A stretch of DNA of 64,000 bases from Megascapheus bottae (GCA_024803745.1 JANJXV010000100.1:2046001-2110000); one strand, 5' to 3'; counted from the stretch's first letter, positions 1-11,691 are shown. Numbers and translations are program-made. The notes: generated by a model not told the origin, from the sequence alone.

Positions 1-2107
1 GATTCTATAAATACAGAATCATGTCATCTGCAAAGAGGGATAGTTTTATTTCCTCTTTCCCTACTTGGATCCCCTTTATGCTTGCTTCTTGCCTTATTGC
101 ACTGCCTAGGAATTCTAGTACTATGTTAAAAAAGAATGGAGAGAGTGGGCATCGTTGTCTCCTTCCTGATTTTAAGGGAATGGCTTTAGATTTTCACCAT
201 TAAGTATAATACTGGCAGTGGGTTTCTCATACACAGCCTTTATTACATTGAGAAATCTTCCATGGATTCCTAGTTTCTCCACATCTTTTAACATAAAGAG
301 GTTTTGGATCTTGTCAAATGCCTTTTCCGCGTCTATTGAGACAATCATGTGATTTTTGCCCTTGCTCCTGTTGATGTGTTGAATTGTATTAATTGATTTG
401 TGTATGTTGAACCAGCTTTGCCTCCCTGTGATGAATCTAGTTTGATCATAGTGTATATTTTTTTTTGATGAGTTGTTGTAGACGGTTGGCCAGTATTTTG
501 CTGAGAAGTTTTGCATCGATGTTCATCAAAGAAATGGGTCTATAGTTCTCTTTCTTTGATGAATCTCTGTCTGGTTTGGGGATGAGGAATATACTGGCTT
601 CACAGAATGAGTTTGGTAAAGAACCTTCATTTTCAATTTCGTTGAAGAGCTTGAGGAGTATTGGTGTGAGCTCTGCTTTGAAGACCTTATAGAATTCAGC
701 TGTGAATCCATCTGGCCCTGGGCTCTTTTTAAGTGGAAGTTGTCTAATTTCCATTTCTATTTCAGAGCTTGAAATAGGCCTGTTGAGTTGGGTTAGCTCT
801 TGTTGGTTCAGTGTGGGTATGTTAATATTGTCTAGGAATTCATCCATTTCTTCTAGATTCTCAAATTTGTTGCCGTAAAGGTTTAAGAAGTATTCCCTCA
901 TGATATTCTGGATCTTGGTAATTTCTATCGTGATATTACCATTTTCATCTGCGATTTTGTTTATTTCGATATGCTCTCTTGTTTTTTTGGTAAGATTTGC
1001 TAAGGGCTTGTCAATTTTGTTAATTCTTTCAAAGAACCAACTCCTTGTTTTGTTGATTCTTTCTATAGTTTTTTTTTATTCCAAATCATTTAATTCTGCT
1101 TAGATTTTAATAATTTGCTTTCTCCTAATGGGTTTAGGGTTGGTTTGTTGCTCTTTTTCCAGGAGGTTAAGGTGAGACATTAACTAGTTGGTTTGCCATT
1201 TTTCCAACTTGCTGTTGTGTCACTCAGCGCTATAAATTTTCCTCTGAGTACTGCCTTTGTTGTGTCCCTAAGGAGTTGATATTTGTGTGCTCCTTATTGT
1301 TAAATTTCACAAACAGTTGGATATCTGTTCTGATCTCTTCGATTACCCATTGTTTTTGATTCAACAATGTTTGTTTTGTCTCCATGAGTTACAGGTTTTC
1401 GTTACAATTTGATGAATTTATGGTCTGTGAGTGTGCATGGAATGATTTCAGTGTTTCTGAATCTGTTCAGGTTTGTTTTATGGCCTAAGATGTGGTCTAT
1501 TTTGGAAAATGTTCCATGTCCTGCTGAGAAAAAAGTATATTGTGTTGTTACTGGGTGGAATATTCTGCAGATGTCTGTTAGGTCTAATTGGTCTATATAT
1601 TTGTTCAGTTCTAAGGTTTCTCTTTTGAGTTTTTGCCTTGTTGATCTATCCATAGGTGAGAGTGGTGTGTTAAACTCACCCACAATCACTGTATTTCGAT
1701 CTATGTATGGTTTCAGTGTAAGTAAAGTTTTCTTGATGAAGTTTGGAGCTCCGGGATTGGGTGTGTAAATATTTAGGATCGTTATGTCTTCCTGGAGGAA
1801 AGATCCCTTTAGTAGTATGTAGTAACCTTCTTTGTCTTTTCTTACTAATTTTAGTTTGAAGTCTATTGTATCTGATATGAGGATGTCAACTCCCGCCTGT
1901 TTATGGAGGCAGTTAGCTTGATATAGTGTATTCCAACCTCTCACTTTCAAAAGATGATTGTTTTTGGGTAAGATGTGTCTCTTGAAGACAGCAGAACGAT
2001 GACTCTTGCTTTTTGATCCAACTAGACAGCCAATGCCGTTTAATTGGAGAGTTAAGTCCATTGATATTGAGAGTTAGGATAGAGAGATATTTATTAGTTC
2101 CTACCAT
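1..2107 (-). pseudogene. L1 ORF2 (endonuclease-reverse transcriptase), broken and cut by the window edge
   Basis: ORF2 would nick target DNA and reverse transcribe the L1 RNA. The start codon is at 2,105-2,107, followed by the endonuclease signature NINGLNSPIKRH and QETHL. The frame then shifts, and residues GEFNT, SKIDH and LTDH lie in another frame (1,402-2,061). The reverse transcriptase part is open at 446-901 with SPGPDGF and [18 protein letters not shown], and FADD is coded close to position 35. About 24 bases seen in the other copies are missing near 1,400. Family length is about 1,275 codons; this copy has several frame breaks and cannot make a full protein. Confidence 0.92.
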
Positions 2108-2336
2108 TTTTAAAAGCTTTTAGTAGGGCCTGTCTTGACAGTTCTTGTGGTCCTTAGATGGTATGCTGTTTAGGTGTCATTTCTTTCCCTATATTGCACT
2201 TATTTTGGTTTTCTATGTATAGAGCATCTTTGAGAATTCTATGTAGTACTGGTTTTGTTTCGACATATTGTTGCAGCTTTTCCCTGGAATGGAATGGTTT
2301 TATTGTTCCCTCAGTTATGAATGTGAGCTTAGCTGG

Positions 2337-3341
2337 CTACAGTATTCTTGGTTGGTAGTTATTTGATTTAAGGGCATGACATATATGCTTCCAGTCACTT
2401 CGTGCTTGCATGGTCTCTGCTGAGAAATCTGGGGTTATTCTGATTGGTTTGCCTTTATAGGTTACTGATCCCTTTTCCCTGGCTGCCTTTAGGATCTTTT
2501 CTTTCGTTTCTATTGATTCAGTTCGGATCACAATGTGGCGGTTGGATGTTCTTTTTTGGTCAGGTCTGTTTGGGGTTCTAAAAGCTTCTCGTATCTGGAT
2601 GGGCCTGCCCTTCTGGATATTTGGGAAATTCTCTGAGATGATTCCCTGAAGTATATTTCCAATACCATTGACCTCTTTCTCCACGCCCTCCTCAATACCA
2701 ACTAGCCTTAAATTAGGCTTCCTAATTGTGTCTTGGACCTCCTGAAGCGCTCTGTCATATTTCCTAGATTTGGATTGACTCATTTTCTGTTCTTTCTCTA
2801 TAATGCCTAAATTATATTCAGCCCCAGAAATTCTCTCCTCTGCATTGTCTAACCTGCTATCAAAGCTATCTACTTTATTTTTCATCTCCCTTGCTTCTAA
2901 TTGCTCACTTTTGATGACTTTCATCTCTTGTTTTAGATCATGTATGGATTTCTTTACCTCCTTGATTTCCTTTTGAGTGGTTAGCTCAGTAGCTTTATTT
3001 TCTTTGGACATTTGCTGGAGTTTGGTCACGTTTTTACTTGTGGATTCTATGAATTCATCCATCTTTCTTTGAAAAACCTTTATTGTGGCCTCCTTTATGG
3101 CTTCTTCTTTTTCACTTATCGCCTTGTTTATGCTTTCCTCTTGTTCAGCTATGGCTTCCTCCATTATTTCTTTCTTTATATTTTCACATTTTCCATTAAT
3201 GATGTTTATCAATTGCATTTGTGTAGCACTTGGAAGACTCCCCTCTAGGTTTGCCAGTGACTGTTCCATTGTCTGTTTACATTGAGTGGGGGATGTTGTT
3301 TCTTGATTTGACATTTTTCTTGAGTTTCTTGTTCTGCCCAT
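2337..3341 (-). CDS. L1 ORF1 protein (RNA-binding nucleic acid chaperone), intact frame
   Basis: This is an uninterrupted frame of 334 codons, close to the 338 of human ORF1p. In the family, ORF1p trimerises through an N-terminal coiled coil, coats L1 RNA in cytoplasmic ribonucleoprotein particles and has chaperone activity. Residues about 50-190 are rich in E, K, Q and L heptads, as in the coiled coil. The RRM follows, with NLRLVGIEEG near residue 215. The C-terminal domain shows ILKAAREKG, GKPIRITPDFSAET and QARSDW before the end NNYQPRIL. The ATG follows the leader directly, and the start MGRTRNSRKMSNQ is shared with copies B-E. It is the only ORF1 in the window with no frame break. Whether it is transcribed is unknown. 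Confidence 0.9.
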   Translation of the reverse strand: MGRTRNSRKMSNQETTSPTQCKQTMEQSLANLEGSLPSATQMQLINIINGKCENIKKEIMEEAIAEQEESINKAISEKEEAIKEATIKVFQRKMDEFIESTSKNVTKLQQMSKENKATELTTQKEIKEVKKSIHDLKQEMKVIKSEQLEAREMKNKVDSFDSRLDNAEERISGAEYNLGIIEKEQKMSQSKSRKYDRALQEVQDTIRKPNLRLVGIEEGVEKEVNGIGNILQGIISENFPNIQKGRPIQIREAFRTPNRPDQKRTSNRHIVIRTESIETKEKILKAAREKGSVTYKGKPIRITPDFSAETMQARSDWKHICHALKSNNYQPRIL

Positions 3342-3889
3342 TTGAAAATGGGAGCAAGATTACTACTAAATACCATTATACTTTTTCAGATATAACCAAC
3401 CTAGACCTCTGTAGCTGGCAGACACTAGATGTTCACAAGTTTTGATTGGTATTATCACTCTTTTTTTGTGCACTCACAGACCAGTGTAATACAACCACTG
3501 ATAAGGGATTTATACCCAAAACAATATACCTGTCAATCCAATCTCTATTGTCTTTAAGTCCCTCTGTGCCTAGAGAATAATTAACCACCTACATATACAA
3601 TATTGCTCAACAGCCATCAAGTGTAGATCCGTGCAGTATAAGGGTTGAAAGACGAGCAGAGGTCCAGAGATAGAAAAAAATAATGAGAGATGTCAGGGGA
3701 GGTACAAGAGGATTAACGTAGGAGTGTAAGAATATTGTAGTCATGAAGAAAAGGTATAGCATAAGGATAACTGAGCTAAGTTGGTAAGTAGGTAGCATAT
3801 TTGAGTACAAAGTTTGGAAAGTATTAGAATAAAACTTATGTGTTGCTGCATGACTAGCTCTTAGCCCAACCAGTGGCCTCACAGTGGAC
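3342..3889 (-). promoter_or_regulatory. L1 5' leader (putative promoter region) of copy A
   Basis: This is non-coding sequence immediately upstream of ORF1, repeated at 11,006-11,555, 18,418-18,966, 31,577-32,127 and from 63,734 to the window end. By position it is the L1 5' UTR, which carries the internal promoter in mammalian L1s. No monomer repeat or clear factor site is visible. Part of the far end could be unit flank, because the inverted relic at 46,975-48,330 shows weak similarity past this boundary. Confidence 0.45.
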
Positions 3890-4021
3890 CATGGGATGGG
3901 TCTGTTTTTCTTGTCTACGTTGAGGGAAAGGGGTATTTCACAAGATGCAGAAGCGAAGACTTCAGAAGCAAATGCTGTGAGTGAATTAGCTCGTAAAAAG
4001 CATTTTCATTTTCTTTTCTCT

Positions 4022-4212
4022 TTCTGCCAGTCTTGGGGCTTGAATTCAGGGCCTGAGCACTGTGCTCGGGTTTTCTCAAGTCTAGCCCTCTGCCACTTGA
4101 GCCACAGTGCCCCATCTAGATTTTCTATCTATGTGATACTGAGCAATCAAACCCAGATCTTCATGGATGCTAGGCAAGCACTCTACCACTTTGCCAAACT
4201 CTCAACCCTGAC
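4022..4212 (-). repeat. IDL-Geo-type SINE
   Basis: Read on the minus strand it starts with a tRNA-like head (gtagagtgcttgcctagca) and ends with the module holding gtggctcaagtggcagagg and ggccctga(g)ttcaagcccc. A pyrimidine-rich run at the low-coordinate end corresponds to its A-rich tail. The family name is from memory. Confidence 0.8.
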
Positions 4213-4437
4213 ATAGTAATTATAAAGTCATCATCATCATATCAAAATATCCTTTCTCCTACCAAGAATGAACACTTATCTATGTGTGTAATGTTTTTTT
4301 TTAAATTTCACTAATTCTTCTGTGTTTTTCCCTCTTGCGTTATTTACACATGACAGCAAAGCTAATCATCAGGAAAAAATTGATTAGGATACAGAAACCT
4401 AATACTATCCTAGTAGATTGACGTCAAAAATATGTGC

Positions 4438-4645
4438 AAGATGCCCTGTGTGTTTGACCTAGTGGTAGAGTCCTTGGCTACCACGCAAAAAGACTCAGGT
4501 TTGATTCCTCATTACTACATACATAGAAAACGCTGCAAGTGGTGCTGTGGCTCGGTGGGACAGCTAAAGCCTAAAGAAAGCCCAAGAACAATGTTCACAC
4601 TCGGAGGTCAAGTCCCAAGACTAACAAAAACAAAAAATAAATTCG
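4438..4645 (+). repeat. IDL-Geo-type SINE
   Basis: This is a plus-strand copy: a head with gacctagtggtagagtcctt, the linker acatacatagaaaa, the second module with gtgctgtggctcggtggg, and an A-rich tail (aaaaacaaaaaataaa). It is conserved in position in every unit of the array. Confidence 0.8.
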
Positions 4646-5687
4646 ACAAGGGGCAAAATGCAGGCAGAGAAGGCACTGTGAAGCAAATGTTTTGTAAAGG
4701 ATGAGGGCAATATTGACCCTTAAGTTTGGATCTTACCTACGACAGGCTCCTTGACCCTGAGACCAGACTGGTAGTTGGGCCTAGTGGAAGACATTGGGAT
4801 TGGACAAATAAGGTGTGCTCTTTACTACATCCACATGTATATTGTGAGATTGGAGGAGAGATTCAGCCTCCAGTATGTCTTTGGTGAAGTCTTCTGTGAG
4901 CAAATATCTTTGGTCATTGGGCCCTGAAAGGTGACCCTGCCTCCCACACAATGGAAAAGAATATGGAACCCTGGTAACCCAGCCACTGTAACTAACAACC
5001 AACTCAAGCCAGCTCACTTGGCCTGTGGCTCAGGTGGAAGAAAGATGTTGCTGTGCTGTTGCCTATGGTCAGGAAACTCGAGTCTCAGGCATGGAAGTTG
5101 TTGATGTCTTACTAGAAGATGTACGTGTTGATCATTGCCAAGCCACAAATCCAGTATAACAGGCCTTTCTCTAAGAAGAAGGCCAGGAAAATCCAGGGCA
5201 ACCAGATGAGGTATATTTCTAAGAAGAAATGTATTCGACCCCGTCATCCTCCCCACACACTACATCTTCCTTTTTTTTTAAATTTTTTTTATTGTAATTA
5301 GTAAAAGGGTTACATGGTATTTGCCAGATAGAAGGTGCATTAATTCATGTACATTGATACCCTTTCACATGTATTGGTACCCATTTCCCTCCAACCCCAC
5401 ACCCCCCACCCGTCTTGGTTTTTCCCCTTTCCCTATCAAATTTCAAATATCCAAATACAAATAAATTCAATATATCAGATAACAAAGTGAGATACTATAC
5501 CAATATGGGATAACCAAGGGACAGCAAAGGAGATGAGAGACAACATAGTACATTAAGGACAACAATCATTCATTATGTGGCTTTTGTTTCAATATCCTGG
5601 AGGTCCTTTCAATTTGCTTCGCATTATATGGCCTTATATATGGCCTTTTGCTCTATTGCAAATCTCTGCTAGTAGAACCCAAGGTTT

Positions 5688-8600
5688 CTACTGATTATGC
5701 CGAATGAGGGAAACCACTGAGCCTAAGTTCCTTTGACTCTGGCTTACTTCAGTTAATACGATTTGTTCTATGTCTTTCCATTTCCTAACAAATGGGGCGA
5801 TGTCATTCTTTCTGACAGCAGCATAGAATTCCATTGTGTACAAATACCACAACTTGTTGATCCACTCATCAACTGAGGGACATCTGGGTTGGTTCCATAT
5901 CTTTGCTATGGTGAATATTGCTGCAATGAACATTGTTGTGCTAGTGGGTTTAGTATGCCCTTATTTGTGGATTGTTGGGTAAACGCCAAGTAGGGGAATT
6001 GCTGGGTCATAGGGGAGTTCTATGTTTAGCCTTTTGAGTCACTGCCACACTGCTTTCCATAGTGGTTGAACGAGTTTGCACTCCCACCAACAGTGTAGTA
6101 GTGATTCCTCCTGGCCACATCCCCTCCAGCATCTGTTGTCATTCGTTTTCCTGATCCTGGCCATTCTAACTGGAGTGAGGTGGAATCTTAGAGTTCTTTT
6201 GATATGCAATTCTTTTATGACCAGAGATTTTGAGCATTTCTTCATGTGTCTATAGGTCATTTTTGTTTCTTCTTCAGAGAAGACTCTCTTTAAGTCTTTG
6301 GCCCATTTTTTAATGGGATGGGTGTTACTTTGGAGGTTAGTTTTGGAGTGATTCAATTTTTTGAGTTGTTGATATATTTTAGATAGGAGGCCTTTGTCCA
6401 TTGTTTGGTTGGTGAAGATCTTCTCCCACTCTGTAGGCTTCCTGATTAGTTTAATAGCTATATCCGTTGCCATACAAAAGCTCTGCAGTTTAATGCAGTC
6501 CCACTTATCCAGCCTTTCTCTGATTTGTTGTGATTCTTGGTCCTTATTAAGAAAGTTTCTACCTCTGCCAAGGAGGCCTAGTGTATCTCCTATTCCTTCC
6601 TGTACACTTTCAGTGTGTCAGTTTTACCTCCAGATCTTTGATCCATTTGGAGTTAATTCTAGTGCAAGGTGACAAAGAAGGATCCAACTTTAGTTTTCTG
6701 CTGATGCTTAACCAGTTCTGCCAGCACAACTTGTTGAAGAGGCTATCTTTCTTCCATTCTATTTTTTGGCTCCCTTGTCAAAGATTAGGTGGCCATAGGT
6801 CTGTGGTTTAATATCTGGGTCCGCAGTTCTATTCCATTGGACTTCAGGCCTGTTTTGTGCCAGTACCAAGCTGTTTTGAGAATTATAGCTCTGTAATAAA
6901 GTCTAAAGTTTGGAATTGAAATTCCTCCAGCGCTGTTCTTTCTGCTAAGAAGTGTTTTTGCTTACGGGGTCTTTTATTATTGCATATGAAATTTTGAATT
7001 GCCTCTTCTATTTATTTAAAGAATGACATTGGGATGTTGATGGGTATTGCATTGAATTTGTAGATAGCCTTTGGCAAGATTGTCATTTTCACAATGTTGA
7101 TTCTTCCAATCCAGGAGCATGGGAGGTTTTTCCATTTCCTTAGTTCTGCTTTAATTTCCTTTTTTAGGGTTTTAAAGTTTTCATCTAAATGGTCCTTTAC
7201 ATTCTTAGTTAAGCTAATTCCTAGGTACTTTATTTTCTTTGAGGCTATTGTGAAAGGAGTTTCTTCCCTGATTATTGCCTCGTTCCTCTCACTGTTGGCG
7301 TAAAGGAAGGCAGTTGATTTGTGATGGTTGATTTTATGGCCTGCTACCCTTCCAAAGCTTTGAATCAGCTCAAGGAGCTTGGGAGTAGAGTCTATAGGAT
7401 TCTTTAAATACAGAATCATGTCATCTGCAAAGCGGGATATGTTTATTTCCTCTTTCCCTACTTGGATCCCCTTTATGCTTGCTTCTTGCCTTATTGCACT
7501 GCCTAGGAAATTTAGTACTATGTTAGAAAGGAGTGGAGAGAGTGGGATCCTTGTCTCGTTCCTGATTTTAGAGGGAATGGCTTTAGATTTTCACCATTAA
7601 GTATAATACTAGCACTGGGTTTCTCATACACAGCCTTCATTACATTGAGAAATGTTCCATGGAGTCTTGGTTTCTCCACATCTTTTAACATAAAGGGGTT
7701 TTGGATCTTGTCAAATGCCTTTTCCGCATCTATTGAGACAATCATGTGATTTTTGTCCTTGCTCCTGTTGATGTGTTGAATTATATTAATTGATTTGTGT
7801 ATGTTGAACCAGCTTTGCCTCCCTGTGATGAATCAAGTTTGATCATAGTGTATAATTTTTTGATGAGTTGTTGTAGACGGTTGCTCAACAGCCATCAAGT
7901 GTAGATCTGTGCAGTATAAGGGTTGTAAGACGAGCAGAGGTCCAGAGATAGAAAAAAAGAATGAGAGAGGTCAGGGGAGGTACAAGCGGATTAACGTAGG
8001 AGTGTAAGAATATTGTAGAAATGAAGAAAAGGTATAGCATAAGGATAACTGACCTAAGTTGGTAAGTAGGTAGCATATTTGAGTATTCTTGGTTGGTAGT
8101 TATTTGATTTAAGGGCATGACATATATGCTTCCAGTATTTTGTTGAGAAGTTTTGCATCGATGTTCATCAAAGAAATGGGTCTATAGTTCTCTTTCTTTG
8201 ATGAATCTCTGTCTGGTTTGGGGATGAGGGATATACTGGCTTCACAGAATCAGTTTGGTAAAGATCTTTCATTTTCAATTTCGTTGAAGAGCTCGAGGTG
8301 TATTGGTGTGAGCTCTGCTTTGAAGACCTTATAGAATTCAGCTGTGAATCCATCTGGCCCTGGGCTCTTTTTAAGTGGAAGTTGTCTAATTTCCATTTCT
8401 ACTTCAGAGCTTGAAATAGGCCTGTTGAGTTGGGTTAGCTCTTCTTGGTTCAGTGTGGGTATGTTAATATTGTCTAGGAATTCATCCATTTCTTCTGGAT
8501 GCTCAAATTTGTTGGTGTAAAGGTTTGAGAAGTATTCCCTCATGATATTCTGGATCTTGGTAATTTCTGTCGTGATATTACCATTTTCATCTGCGATTTT

Positions 8601-9772
8601 GTTTATTTCGATATGCTCTCTTGTTTTTTTGGTAAGATTTGCTAAGGGCTTGTCAATTTTGTTAATTCTTTCAAAGAACCAACTCCTTGTTTTGTTGATT
8701 CTTTCTATAGGTTTTTTTATTCCAAATCATTTAATTCTGCTTTGATTTTAATAATTTGCTTTCTCCTAATGGGTTTAGGGTTGGTTTGTTGCTCTTTTTC
8801 CAGGAGGGTAAAGTGAGACATTAACTAGTTGATTTGCCATTTTTCCAACTTGCTGTTGTAGGCACTCAGCGCTATAAATTTTCCTCTGAGTACTGCCTTT
8901 GTTGTGTCCCTAAGGAGTTGATATTTGTGTGCTCCTTATTGTTAAATTTCATAAACAGTTGGATATCTGTTCTGATCTCTTCGATTACCCATTGTTTTTG
9001 ATTCAACAATGTGTTGTTCAGTCTCCATGAGTTACAGGGTTTTCGTTGGTGGAGATGTGTGTTCTGCTCCAATTTGATGCCTTTATGGTCTGAGAGTGTG
9101 AATGGAATAATTTCAGTGTTTCTGAATCTGTCCAGGTTTGTTTTATGTCCTTAGATGTGGTCTATTTTGGAAAATGTTCCATGTGCTGCTGAGAAAAACG
9201 TATATTGTGTTGTTACTGTGTGGAATATTCTGCAGATGTCTGTTAGATCTAGTTGATCTATATAATTGTTCAGTTCTAAGGTTTCTCTGTTGAGTTTTTG
9301 CCTTGTTGATCTGTCCATAGGGGAGAGTGGTGTGTTAAACTCACCAACAATCACTGTATTTCGATCTATGTATGGTTTCAGTGTAAGTAAAGTTTGCTTG
9401 ATGAAGTTTGGAGCTCCGGGATTGGGTGTGTAAATATTTAGGATCGTTATGTCTTCCTGGAGGAAAGATCCCTTTAGTAGTATGTAGTAACCTTCTTTGT
9501 CTTTTTTTACTAATTTTAGTTTGAAGTCTATTGTATCTGATATGAGGATGGCAACTCCAGCCTGTTTATGGGGGCAGTTAGCTTGATAGAGTTTATTCCA
9601 ACCTCTCACTTTCAAAAGATGATTGTGTTTGGGTAAGATGTGTCTCTTGAAGACAGCAGAATGATGGCTCTTGCTTTTTGATCCAACTAGACAGCCTATG
9701 CCGTTTAATTGGAGAGTTAAGTCCATTGATATTGAGAGTTAGGATTGAGAGATATTTATTAGTTCCTACCAT
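5688..9772 (-). pseudogene. L1 ORF2, copy B, broken by frameshifts and an internal patch
   Basis: The start codon is at 9,770-9,772 and the C-terminal end (SLIRHNQ) is at 5,688. The endonuclease part is open at 9,151-9,726 with GEFNT and SKIDH. RT segments lie at 8,250-8,543, 7,518-7,745 and 7,012-7,419. The C-terminal Cys-rich part, with CWRGCGQEESLLHCWWEC, is at 6,039-6,473, and the end is at 5,688-5,933. The total is 4,085 bases, about 252 more than copy C, because of the patch. The pieces lie in different frames, so there is no full product. Confidence 0.92.
7881..8135 (-). other. Template-switch patch inside ORF2 of L1 copy B
   Basis: ORF2 is interrupted between gacggttg and ccagtattttg. 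The inserted 255 bases are two pieces in the same orientation. 7,881-8,085 matches the leader (as at 3,603-3,807). 8,084-8,135 matches the 3' end of ORF1 and adjoining spacer (as at about 2,341-2,396). The three junctions share short matches (ttg, agta, ccagt). Copy C at 15,541-15,550 shows the uninterrupted form. Confidence 0.88.
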
Positions 9773-10002
9773 TTTTAAAAGCTTTTAGTAGGGCCTGTGT
9801 CTTGACAGTTCTTGTGGTCCTTAGATGGTTTGCTGTTTAGGTGCCATTTCTTTCCCTATATTGCATTTATTTTGGTTTTCTATGTATAGAGCATCTTTGA
9901 GAATTCTCTGTAGTGTTGGTTTTGTTTCGACATATTGTTGCAGCTTTTCCCTGGAATGGAATGTTTTTATTGTTCCTCAGTTATGAATGAGAGCTTAGCT
10001 GG

Positions 10003-11005
10003 CTACAATATTCTTGGTTGGTAGTTATTTGTTTTAAGGGCATGACATATATGCTTCCAGTCACTTCGTGCTTGCATGGTCTCTGCTGAGAAATCTGGGG
10101 TTATTCTGATTGGTTTGCCTTTATAGGTTACTGATCCCTTTTCCCTGGCTGCCTTTAGGATCTTTCCTTTCGTTTCTATTGATCCAGTTCGGATCACAAT
10201 GTGGCGGTGGGATGTTCTTTTCTGGTCAGGTCTGTTTGGGGTTCTAAAAGCTTTTTGTATCTGGATGGGCCTGCCCTTCTGGATATTTGGGAAATTTTCT
10301 GAGATGATTCCCTGAAGTGTATTTCCAATACCATTGACCTCTTTCTCCACGCCCTCCTCAATACCAACTAGCCTTAAATTAGGCTTCCTAATTGTATCTT
10401 GGACCTCCTGAAGCTTCTGTCATATTTCCTAGATTTGGATTGACTCATTTTCTGTTCTTTCTGTATAATACATAAATTATCTTCAGCCCCGGAAATCCTC
10501 TCCTCTGCATTGTCTAACCTGCTATCAAAGCTATCTACTTTATTTTTCATCTCCCTTGCTTCTAATTGCTCCCTTTTGATGCCTTGCATCTCTTGTTTTA
10601 GATCATGTATGAATTTCTTTATCTCCTTGATTTCCTTTTGAGTGCTTAGCTCAGTAGCTTTATTTTCTTTGGACATTTGCTGGAGTTTGGTCACGTTTTT
10701 ACTTGTGAATTCTATGAATTCATCCATCTTTCTTTGAAAAACCTTTGTTATTGCCTCCTTTATGGCTTCTTCTCTTTCATTATCACCTTGTGTTTGCTTT
10801 CCTCTTGTTCAGCTATGGCTTCCTCCATTATCTCTTTCTTTATATTTTCACATTTTCCATTAATGATGTTTATCAATTGCATTTGTGTAGCACTTGGAAG
10901 ACTCTCCTCTAGGTGTGCCAGTGACTGTTGCATTGTCTGTTTACATTGGGTGGGGGATGTTGTTTCTTGATTTGACATTTTTCTTGAGTTTCTTGTTCTG
11001 CCCAT
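10003..11005 (-). pseudogene. L1 ORF1, copy B, broken
   Basis: The start and stop line up with the intact ORF1 of copy A, but small deletions break the frame near 10,410 and 10,775. The open parts are 10,760-11,005 (N terminus), 10,374-10,727 (coiled coil) and 10,003-10,350 (C-terminal domain). No full RNA-binding protein can be made. Confidence 0.92.
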
Positions 11006-11691
11006 TTGAAAATGGGAGCAAGATTACTACTAAATACGATTATAGTTTTTCAGATATAACCAACCTAGACCTCTGTAGCTGGCAGACACTAGATGTTCAC
11101 AAGTTTTGATTGGTATGATCACTCATGCTTTTTGTGCACTTACAGACCAGTCTAATACAACCACTGATAAGCGATTTATACCCAAAACAATAAGCCCCTC
11201 AATCCAATTTCTATTGGCTTTAAGTCCCTCTGAGCCTAGAGAAAAATTAACCACCTACATATACAATATTGCTCAACAGCCATGAAGTGTAGATCCGTGC
11301 AGTATAAGGGTTGAAAGATGAGCAGAGGTCCAGAGATAGAAAAAAAGAATGAGAGAGGTCAGGGGAGGTACAAGAGGATTAATGTAGGAGTGTAAGAATA
11401 TTGTAGTAATGAAGAAAAGATATAGCATAAGGATAACTGAGGTAAGTTGGTAAGTAGGTAGCATATTTGAGTACAAAGTTTGAAAAGTATTAGAATAAAA
11501 CTTATGTGTTGCTGCACGACTAGCTCTTAGCCCAACCAGGGGCTGCACAGTGGTCATGGGATGGATCTGTTTTTCTTGTCTACATTGAGGGAAATGGGTA
11601 TTTCACAAGATGCAGAAGCGAAGATTTCAGAAGACAATGCTGTGAGTGAATTAGCTCGTAAACAGCATTTTTATTTTCTTTTATCTTTCTG

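Larger units (their letters stand above)
1..3889 (-). mobile_element. LINE-1 copy A, 5' two thirds (ORF2 start to mid, ORF1, leader)
   Basis: The minus strand reads, from high to low coordinate, a leader, a complete ORF1, a spacer of about 230 bases, and ORF2 from its endonuclease start into the reverse transcriptase, where the window begins. The 3' part lies outside the window. The leader/flank boundary near 3,889 is set where the shared SINE-bearing flank begins and is approximate. Copies B, C, D and E follow the same order with few differences, so this is a young family in this genome. Confidence 0.93.
3890..5267. repeat. SINE-bearing flank of the tandem L1 unit, copy A
   Basis: This non-L1 sequence lies between the 5' end of L1 copy A and the 3' end of L1 copy B. 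The same segment, with the same two SINEs at the same places, follows L1 copies B, C and D. An inverted, more diverged relative without L1 lies at 46,975-48,330. It shows that the repeating unit is L1 plus flank. I see no convincing gene in it. Confidence 0.88.
5268..11555 (-). mobile_element. LINE-1 copy B, full-length structure but dead
   Basis: This is the only L1 here with both a 3' end (A-rich tail seen as a T run at 5,268-5,290) and a 5' leader next to flank on both sides. The order on the minus strand is leader, broken ORF1, spacer, broken ORF2 and a 3' UTR of about 420 bases (5,268-5,687). ORF2 also contains a foreign patch of its own 5' UTR and ORF1 sequence at 7,881-8,135. No target-site duplication is visible; both flanks belong to the tandem unit. 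Confidence 0.93.

Noticed and set aside
1409..1768. 119-codon plus-strand frame
   Set aside because: It lies opposite the L1 endonuclease code and recurs in decayed form opposite the other copies; it is a shadow of ORF2.
4438..4520. tRNA-gene-like sequence with A and B box-like parts
   Set aside because: It is the head of a SINE, followed by the second module and an A-rich tail, and is present in dozens of copies.
5688..9772. A usable full ORF2
   Set aside because: All ORF2 copies have frame breaks; none is open over more than about 260 codons, and the longest includes SINE sequence.
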